Made by a program: the position numbers and the translations under genes
Notes under the pieces: model-generated
Databases searched by the model: none
The model's input: the letters and a program-made list of their open reading frames with translations, nothing else
What the model was told of the DNA's origin: nothing
Source of the DNA: an uncultured Collinsella sp.
GTDB taxonomy: Bacteria > Actinomycetota > Coriobacteriia > Coriobacteriales > Coriobacteriaceae
DNA: 8,946 nt
Assembly (NCBI GenBank): GCA_900554455.1
Contig: USHT01000034.1
Coordinates: 1-8,946, forward strand
Direction of reading: 5' to 3'
In this document: piece by piece, positions 1 through 3,676 of the stretch
Layout: each line of letters starts with the position of its first letter
How positions within the stretch are numbered: position 1 is the first letter of the stretch

Positions 1-31
1 TCTCGGAAGGCACGTGCAGACCTTTCGTCAT
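1..31 (-). CDS. arcA: Arginine deiminase, second copy (5' end only, runs off the window)
   Basis: The first ten codons (MTKGLHVPSE) of a second arginine deiminase gene read leftward from an ATG at 29-31. These 31 bases, and the 24 bases upstream, are identical to the start of the complete arcA at 1879-3120. MTKGLHV followed by SE is also a typical bacterial arginine deiminase N-terminus. The product would hydrolyse L-arginine to L-citrulline and ammonia in the cytoplasm. The gene has its own promoter, phased operator and structured leader upstream (32-179), so it is probably transcribed separately. Only ten codons are visible: whether the copy is full length, active or diverged cannot be judged from this window. 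Confidence 0.8.
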   Translation of the reverse strand, partial: MTKGLHVPSE

Positions 32-107
32 GGCCTCCTACCTTTCTTTCGGGCCCTTGTCAGGGCCGATTCGTTAGCGCCCCTCCGTGTGAGGCGTTAT
101 TGCTGAC
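32..107 (-). promoter_or_regulatory. Structured 5' leader of the left arcA copy
   Basis: This is the predicted untranslated leader, about 76 nt, between the inferred start site near 107 and the ATG at 31. Near the start codon it forms a hairpin GGCCCT-gaca-AGGGCC (67-62 pairing with 57-52). Further upstream is a weaker imperfect stem (98-76), CGCCUC against GGGGCG. The last 24 nt match the other arcA leader exactly and contain AGGAGG only 2 nt before the ATG, plus AAAGG 9 nt before it. The same two-hairpin layout recurs with different stem sequences at 3121-3194, which suggests that the RNA fold matters. Confidence 0.55.
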
Positions 108-113
108 GACATA

Positions 114-142
114 TTTATATCCAAAATCAGCTCATACTTCCA
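114..142 (-). promoter_or_regulatory. Promoter of the left arcA copy
   Basis: Reading leftward, a TATAAA -10 box (119-114) lies 17 bp from a TGGAAG element (142-137) in the -35 position. That is a poor match to TTGACA, as expected of an activator-dependent promoter. The other arcA copy has TATAAC and TGGAAT with the same 17-bp spacer, so the assignment rests on conservation between the copies as well as on box quality. The transcript would begin near 107, at the shared GTCAGC. Confidence 0.6.
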
Positions 143-149
143 CCTTGCC

Positions 150-179
150 CCCGAACGGTTTTTTATAGGGGGTGAACGG
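150..179 (-). promoter_or_regulatory. Phased direct-repeat operator upstream of the left arcA copy
   Basis: Two minus-strand CCGTTC units (179-174 and 158-153) are exactly 21 bp apart, two turns of the helix, so both face the same side. The promoter-proximal unit continues as CCGTTCGGGGGC. It ends 33 bp before the -10 box, placing the units near -49 and -70. The second arcA copy has identical geometry although its inter-unit DNA differs. The binding protein is unknown. NarL/LuxR-type response regulators, ArgR (tandem boxes repeat about every 21 bp) and actinobacterial PhoP (GTTCACC units) are candidates only. Confidence 0.6.
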
Positions 180-407
180 CATACACATATACTTCACGCA
201 TGGCACACTTCATCTTAATAAAGCGTATTTACGTGCTTAAACGCGTTTTAATCCTAAAATCAAATGGAACTAAACTTTGTTAAACCATCCTCAAATTGCA
301 TATTTCCACTAAAGCTATGAATAGAATTAGCGGTTCACACCGCGTCTCAACCATTTTCAATTTTATTCAGAAAAAAGTTTGTCCTATTCATTTCTGATAA
401 ATAAATT
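180..407. other. AT-rich intergenic region without a recognisable gene
   Basis: No convincing coding region is visible on either strand. It contains a 22-bp block (238-259; TAAACGC, T-tract, TCCTAAAA) matching 18 of 22 positions at 3327-3348. The block lies at almost the same distance from the operator as in the other arcA copy (59 against 60 bp). It also contains an isolated CGGTTCACACCG at 331-342 with short inverted ends, and ATTCA words at 365 and 386, again 21 bp apart. It reads as a diverged duplicate of the upstream region of the other arcA. Confidence 0.45.
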
Positions 408-438
408 ACCGTTTACCAGACGCTTGATACCGTTCACC
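408..438 (+). promoter_or_regulatory. Third phased repeat pair (CCGTTTACC / CCGTTCACC), no obvious target gene
   Basis: On the plus strand CCGTTTACC (409-417) and CCGTTCACC (430-438) are exactly 21 bp apart, the same unit and period as the two arcA operators but in the opposite orientation. No -10 box lies 33 bp downstream, unlike at the arcA promoters. A TATAAG at 449-454, with TTGATA at 424-429 and a long 19-bp spacer, is a possible but weak plus-strand promoter. The only thing downstream on that strand is the terminator at 517-555. It may be a distal site for the arcA promoter or the control of a small RNA. Confidence 0.4.
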
Positions 439-516
439 GGAAACTCAGTATAAGGCCCAGCGGATACCGCCTCGCTTTACGGCCCCATTTGTAACAACTT
501 GACTTCTCGGTATAGA

Positions 517-555
517 AAAACGGACCCGCTTCCCCTAGGGAAACGGGTCCGTTTT
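517..555. terminator. Bidirectional rho-independent terminator after the aminotransferase
   Basis: A perfect 12-bp stem (AAAACGGACCCG at 517-528 with CGGGTCCGTTTT at 544-555) is extended inside by TTCCC/GGGAA around a CTA loop. The stem's own ends supply a U-tract in both directions. It lies about 50 bp beyond the stop codon of the minus-strand aminotransferase and so ends that transcript. It could equally end a plus-strand transcript arriving from 450-516. Confidence 0.9.
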
Positions 556-604
556 CGATTATCTTCGGCCAATTTAGATAAGGCCCTCGAAGATCATCGG
601 AATC

Positions 605-1729
605 CTAGCGATCAAACTCCGCCAGTGCCTCGCTCAAAAGCATCAGGCCCTCGCGCAGAACGTCCTCGCTCGCGCAGTAGCCCAGGCGTGCGCCGCAGGG
701 AAGCTCAAAACGGCTACCGGGGACCAGCAGCACTCCCCTCTCGGACAGCAGGCGCCTGCAGAACTCCTCGTCATTCTCGGGAATATCCAGCTGGATAAAC
801 GAGGTGGACACGCCCTGCGGGGCCGTCCAGGAAACGCGATGCTGCGTATCGATCCAAGCCTGCGCGATATCGCGGTTGCCAAACACGATCTTGCGATTGC
901 GCTCGAGAATCTTATCCTTGTGCTCAAGCACATAGGTCGCCAGGGCATCGTTGAACACGCCGCCGCAGATCATGGTGTAATCGCGATAGGTACGGATGCG
1001 GTTGGACACCTCTTCGTCTGCCACGACCCAGCCCACGCGGGCCGCAGGCGTCGAATAGGTCTTCGACAACGAGTTGGTGACAATGGCATTCTCGTACACG
1101 TCAGCCATCGACATAAAGGCCTCGGTGTTCTCAAGCGGCAGGTACACCTCGTCGCACAGCACGTAGGCGCCCACCGAACGGGCGATCTCGGCAATCTGGC
1201 CGAGCATATCGGCATCGAGCACCGTACCGATGGGGTTCGATGCGTTGTTGATGCAGATGAGCTTGGTGGTGGGGCGAACCAGGCGCTTGAGCTGTTCGAT
1301 ATCGGGCTTCCAGCCGAGTTCCTCGCGAAGCCCCCAATACTCGACCTCGGCGCCCAGCGTGCGCGGAATCTCGTAGAGCGGCGCGTAGGTGGGCCACTCA
1401 GCGATAACATGGTCGCCGGGCTCGACCACAGCCATGATGGCGTTGAGGTTAGCGCCCGTGCAGCCATTGGTCTGCAGAATGTGATCGGGATTGACCTCGC
1501 GACGATACAGCTTGGCAACCTCGGCCTTAAACTCCGGCGAGCCCTCGATCCAGCCGTAGTTCATCTTCTCGCGGTCCAAACGCTCGTAGAACGTGGCGCC
1601 GTCCTGTTCATCGAGCGCGCGCAGCTCGCCCATGGTGAGCGACGAGATCGTCGACTGGGCGATGTCCCACGTGGCGCTCTTCTCCCAAACGTTGAGCCAT
1701 TCCTCAACGCCAATCGTCTTGATGTCCAT
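605..1729 (-). CDS. arcT: PLP-dependent fold-type I aminotransferase, ArcT-like
   Basis: A complete 374-residue cytoplasmic enzyme of the class I/II aminotransferase family. Visible hallmarks are NNASNPIG (161-168, Asn165), CDEVY (192-196, Asp193 for the pyridine nitrogen and Tyr196), SLSK with the Schiff-base Lys223, Arg231 for the cofactor phosphate, and Arg348 (ARLGY) for the substrate carboxylate. The start was set at 1729 because GTAAGGAG lies 7 nt upstream; two in-frame ATGs further up (1783, 1756) lack such a site. The gene is co-directional with arcA, 149 bp beyond its stop, with a second arcA copy on the far side. Transaminase genes called arcT occur in arc clusters of lactic acid bacteria, which supports the name. 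The substrate is not known from sequence; an arginine-related amino acid is an inference from context only. A general aspartate/aromatic-type transaminase remains possible. Confidence 0.8.
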   Translation of the reverse strand: MDIKTIGVEEWLNVWEKSATWDIAQSTISSLTMGELRALDEQDGATFYERLDREKMNYGWIEGSPEFKAEVAKLYRREVNPDHILQTNGCTGANLNAIMAVVEPGDHVIAEWPTYAPLYEIPRTLGAEVEYWGLREELGWKPDIEQLKRLVRPTTKLICINNASNPIGTVLDADMLGQIAEIARSVGAYVLCDEVYLPLENTEAFMSMADVYENAIVTNSLSKTYSTPAARVGWVVADEEVSNRIRTYRDYTMICGGVFNDALATYVLEHKDKILERNRKIVFGNRDIAQAWIDTQHRVSWTAPQGVSTSFIQLDIPENDEEFCRRLLSERGVLLVPGSRFELPCGARLGYCASEDVLREGLMLLSEALAEFDR

Positions 1730-1784
1730 GGCCAAGCTCCTTACAAAAGCAGTCATCCAACCGTGTTGACGTTCCTCATACAAG

Positions 1785-1818
1785 ATTGGGGCGGCGCGAA
1801 AACCCGCACCGCCCCAAT
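1785..1818 (-). terminator. Stem-loop after arcA, probable terminator
   Basis: ATTGGGGCGG (1785-1794) pairs with CCGCCCCAAT (1809-1818), and the stem extends to 14 pairs around a 6-nt loop. The one non-Watson-Crick position is a G-U wobble in the minus-strand RNA but a C-A mismatch in the plus-strand RNA, so the fold favours arcA's strand. The following U-run is weak (UCUUGU), so readthrough into the aminotransferase is plausible. A smaller stem, CATCTA/TAGATG, lies at 1825-1844. Confidence 0.65.
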
Positions 1819-1878
1819 GGGAGACATCTAATGGCAGCTAGATGTATGTATTATGACCCGTACGAGTCCTTGAAGACC

Positions 1879-3120
1879 TTAGAGGTCCTCGCGCCAGAAG
1901 GGCATGCTCATGCAGCGCGGGCCGCCGCGGCCGCGGGAGAGCTCGGCGGAGGGCACGACGAGAAGGTCCAGGCCCTCCTTGTACAGCACGTCGTTGGTGA
2001 CGGTGTTGCGGGCGTAGACGCAGATCTTGCCGGGCTCGACGCACAGGGTGTTGGAGCCGTCGTTCCACTGCTCGCGGGAGGCCGCGATCGGGTCGCCGCC
2101 GCCGCAGGGGATCAGCTTGACCTGGTCGACGCCGGTGGCGTCCTCCAGGACGTGCTCGAGGGTGTCCTCGATCAGGCGGATGTTCACGTCGCCCGGGTTC
2201 TTGCCGGCGGTCAGCTCGTAGACGCGCAGGGTGCCCATGATGGCGGGGTGGATCGTGAACTTATCGACGTCGATCTGGGTGAAGACCGTGTCGAGGTGCA
2301 TGAAGGCGCGCGAGACCGGGATGTCGAAGGCCAGGATGCGCTCGACCTTGGAGTCGGAGTTCCAGAAGATGTTCTGGGCCATGACGTCGATCGCGGCGGC
2401 CTGGGTGCGCTGGGAGATGCCGACGGCGAGGGTCTTCTCGTTGATGTTCAGCACGTCGCCGCCCTCGGTGTGGAACTGGCAGTCGCGGCGGAAGTACAGC
2501 GAGACGTCCTTGTAGTCGGGGTGGTACTTGAAGACGTACTTGCCGTACAGGGTCTCGCGGTTGCGGGTGACCGAGTACATGCGGTTGAGGTTGACGCCCT
2601 CGCCGACGACCGCGAACGGGTCGCGGGTGAAGTAGAGGTTGGGCATCGGGTCGATGATCAGGTCGGACTCGGACTCGGAGTTGACCAGGGAGTCGAGGGT
2701 CGTGGACGCCGTGAGGGGCATGTCGATCTCGGACTTGGTCATGCCGGCCATGGTCTTCTTGACGAACTCGAGGTTGTCCTCGATGGAGTCCAGCTTCTCG
2801 CGGACGATCTGCGGCATGTGCTGGCCGCGGATGCCGGCCTCGGCGATGTACTGGTCGGTGAACTCGGCGCGGGCGCCGGGGACCTGGTCGAACACCTCGG
2901 CGACGAGGTTCTCGAGATAGAGGACCTCCACGCCCTGGTCCCTCAGGATCTGGGCGAAGGTGTCGTGCTCCTGCTGCGCGACCTCCAGGAACGGGACGTC
3001 GTCGAACAGGAGTCGCTCGAGCTCGTCGGGCGGCAGGTTGAGGAGCTCGTCGCCGGGACGGTGCAGGCAGACCTTCCTGAGCTTGCCGATCTCGGAAGGC
3101 ACGTGCAGACCTTTCGTCAT
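1879..3120 (-). CDS. arcA: Arginine deiminase (complete copy)
   Basis: A 413-residue cytoplasmic enzyme that hydrolyses L-arginine to L-citrulline and ammonia, the first step of the ATP-yielding arginine deiminase pathway. Length and motifs fit the family throughout: RPGDEL near residue 21, PNLYFTRDPF at 160-169 (Asp167), HTEGGD at 217-222 (Glu219), HLDT at 275-278 (His275, Asp277), and the C-terminal GGPRCMSMP with the nucleophile Cys403. No catalytic residue is missing. The start ATG is fixed by the typical MTKGLHV N-terminus. Third codon positions are almost uniformly G or C, more so than in neighbouring genes, which suggests high expression. Upstream lie a hairpin leader, a promoter and a 21-bp-phased operator that are duplicated at the second arcA. 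Ornithine carbamoyltransferase, carbamate kinase and an antiporter are not in this window, so whether the pathway is complete is unknown. Confidence 0.97.
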   Translation of the reverse strand: MTKGLHVPSEIGKLRKVCLHRPGDELLNLPPDELERLLFDDVPFLEVAQQEHDTFAQILRDQGVEVLYLENLVAEVFDQVPGARAEFTDQYIAEAGIRGQHMPQIVREKLDSIEDNLEFVKKTMAGMTKSEIDMPLTASTTLDSLVNSESESDLIIDPMPNLYFTRDPFAVVGEGVNLNRMYSVTRNRETLYGKYVFKYHPDYKDVSLYFRRDCQFHTEGGDVLNINEKTLAVGISQRTQAAAIDVMAQNIFWNSDSKVERILAFDIPVSRAFMHLDTVFTQIDVDKFTIHPAIMGTLRVYELTAGKNPGDVNIRLIEDTLEHVLEDATGVDQVKLIPCGGGDPIAASREQWNDGSNTLCVEPGKICVYARNTVTNDVLYKEGLDLLVVPSAELSRGRGGPRCMSMPFWREDL

Positions 3121-3195
3121 GGCCTCCTACCTTTCTTTCGGGCCTTTCGGCCGAATCTCTCAGCGCCCTTCCGTAATGGGCGCTGCTTGCTGACA
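3121..3195 (-). promoter_or_regulatory. Structured 5' leader of the complete arcA
   Basis: This is the predicted leader of about 75 nt. At its 5' side is a perfect 8-bp stem CAGCGCCC (3161-3168) with GGGCGCTG (3178-3185) around a 9-nt loop that carries TTCCGT on the plus strand. Nearer the gene, GGCC-gaaa-GGCC (3152-3141) forms a small hairpin with a GAAA tetraloop 21-32 nt before the start codon. The other leader has a GGCCCT-gaca-AGGGCC hairpin starting at the same distance and a weaker first stem with CTCCGT in the loop. Stem bases change while pairing is kept, so a transcript-stabilising or translation-tuning fold is plausible. No known riboswitch class is recognised. Confidence 0.55.
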
Positions 3196-3201
3196 GCTCT
3201 A

Positions 3202-3230
3202 GTTATATCCAAATTCCACCCGCAATTCCA
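3202..3230 (-). promoter_or_regulatory. Promoter of the complete arcA
   Basis: TATAAC (3207-3202) forms the -10 box, with TGGAAT (3230-3225) 17 bp upstream at the -35 position. Start-proximal bases (TTTGGATATAA, then GTCAGC at the expected start near 3194-3195) are shared with the left arcA promoter. The poor -35 hexamer, together with the operator just upstream, suggests that transcription needs an activator. Confidence 0.6.
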
Positions 3231-3237
3231 CCTCGCC

Positions 3238-3267
3238 CCCGAACGGTCAACAAAGTGCGATGAACGG
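3238..3267 (-). promoter_or_regulatory. Phased direct-repeat operator upstream of the complete arcA
   Basis: CCGTTC units read leftward at 3267-3262 and 3246-3241, 21 bp apart, and the inner unit ends 33 bp before the -10 box. All these distances equal those at the left arcA copy. The inner half, CCGTTCGGGGGC followed by A or G and AGGTGGAA, is the best conserved part of the two control regions. The DNA between the two units is unlike in the two copies, which points to the units themselves being what is recognised. Confidence 0.6.
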
Positions 3268-3612
3268 TATATCGCATGTGATTCCCCCATGATGTACTTC
3301 GGCGTTCTAAAGTAACTTTTCTAAGGTAAACGCTCTTTTTTCCTAAAAACCATTTGCGATTGCGTCTCTAAACTTTTGATTCAGAATTGCATAGCTTAAT
3401 CGGTTTTATGTATATAAATGATGTTTGTTCACGTTTCCGCCTGCATTCAATGATATTCAGCTATCTATCATTCTTATTCACACTTACGTACCAGTTGAGT
3501 GAGGATATAGACCGCTTGCAGACGAGCAGGGCGTCAGTCCTATGACTTGTCAGCGTAAGAAGTAGGTAAAGATACCGTTCGCGCGATACGTCCGTGCCAG
3601 CGGTCGACTAAA
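3268..3612. other. AT-rich intergenic region between divergent arcA and ppk
   Basis: No credible gene is visible. The block at 3327-3348 matches 238-259, and GCGTCTC (3362-3368) and ATTCAG (3379-3384) also have counterparts at 342 and 365, so this is partly a diverged duplicate of the left upstream region. A cluster of TTCA words spans 3427-3482, beginning with GTTCACGTTTCC. A weak plus-strand promoter-like pair is TTGCAT (3387-3392) with TATATA (3411-3416). TTGTCA at 3547-3552 with GATACC at 3571-3576 is another. A lone CCGTTC sits at 3575-3580. Confidence 0.4.
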
Positions 3613-3641
3613 TTGAGACAATAGTGAATTAGAGTTAGGCT
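3613..3641 (+). promoter_or_regulatory. Candidate ppk promoter
   Basis: TTGAGA (3613-3618) is followed after 17 bp by TAGGCT (3636-3641), a TAnnnT-type -10 box. It would start transcription near 3648 with a very short leader that begins inside the hairpin at 3645-3659. The match is modest, and alternative pairs farther upstream (see 3268-3612) cannot be excluded. Confidence 0.3.
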
Positions 3642-3644
3642 ACC

Positions 3645-3659
3645 GTCCCCTACGGGGAC
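3645..3659 (+). repeat. Perfect inverted repeat just upstream of the ppk start
   Basis: GTCCCC-TAC-GGGGAC, a 6-bp perfect stem with a 3-nt loop, ends 5 nt before the GGACAG that serves as the likely ribosome binding site of ppk. There is no U-tract, so it is not a standard terminator. It may be a protein-binding palindrome or an RNA hairpin near the initiation site. Confidence 0.5.
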
Positions 3660-3676
3660 TGAACGGACAGATGCAT

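Noticed and set aside
310..332. ARG-box-like TATGAAT-AGA-ATTAGC
   Set aside because: The second half is wrong (ATTAG, not ATTCA) and the central spacing is one base short; expected by chance in AT-rich DNA.
499..798. Plus-strand 99-codon open frame spanning the terminator at 517-555
   Set aside because: It crosses a perfect terminator and the 3' end of the aminotransferase and gives an Arg/Ser/Pro-rich peptide without a start signal.
839..1831. Plus-strand open frame (330 codons) opposite the aminotransferase
   Set aside because: It is antisense to a gene with all PLP-enzyme hallmarks, has no recognisable domain and would run through the stem-loop at 1785-1818.
1786..3315. Long plus-strand open frame (509 codons) antisense to arcA
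   Set aside because: It is the mirror of arcA's strongly G/C-ending codons, giving a low-complexity Val/Asp/Leu/Gly-rich protein with no family motifs and no ribosome binding site; arcA itself has every catalytic motif.
3542..3565. Seven-codon frame (MTCQRKK) upstream of ppk as a leader peptide
   Set aside because: It has no ribosome binding site, no run of a regulatory amino acid and no attenuator-like pair of hairpins near it.
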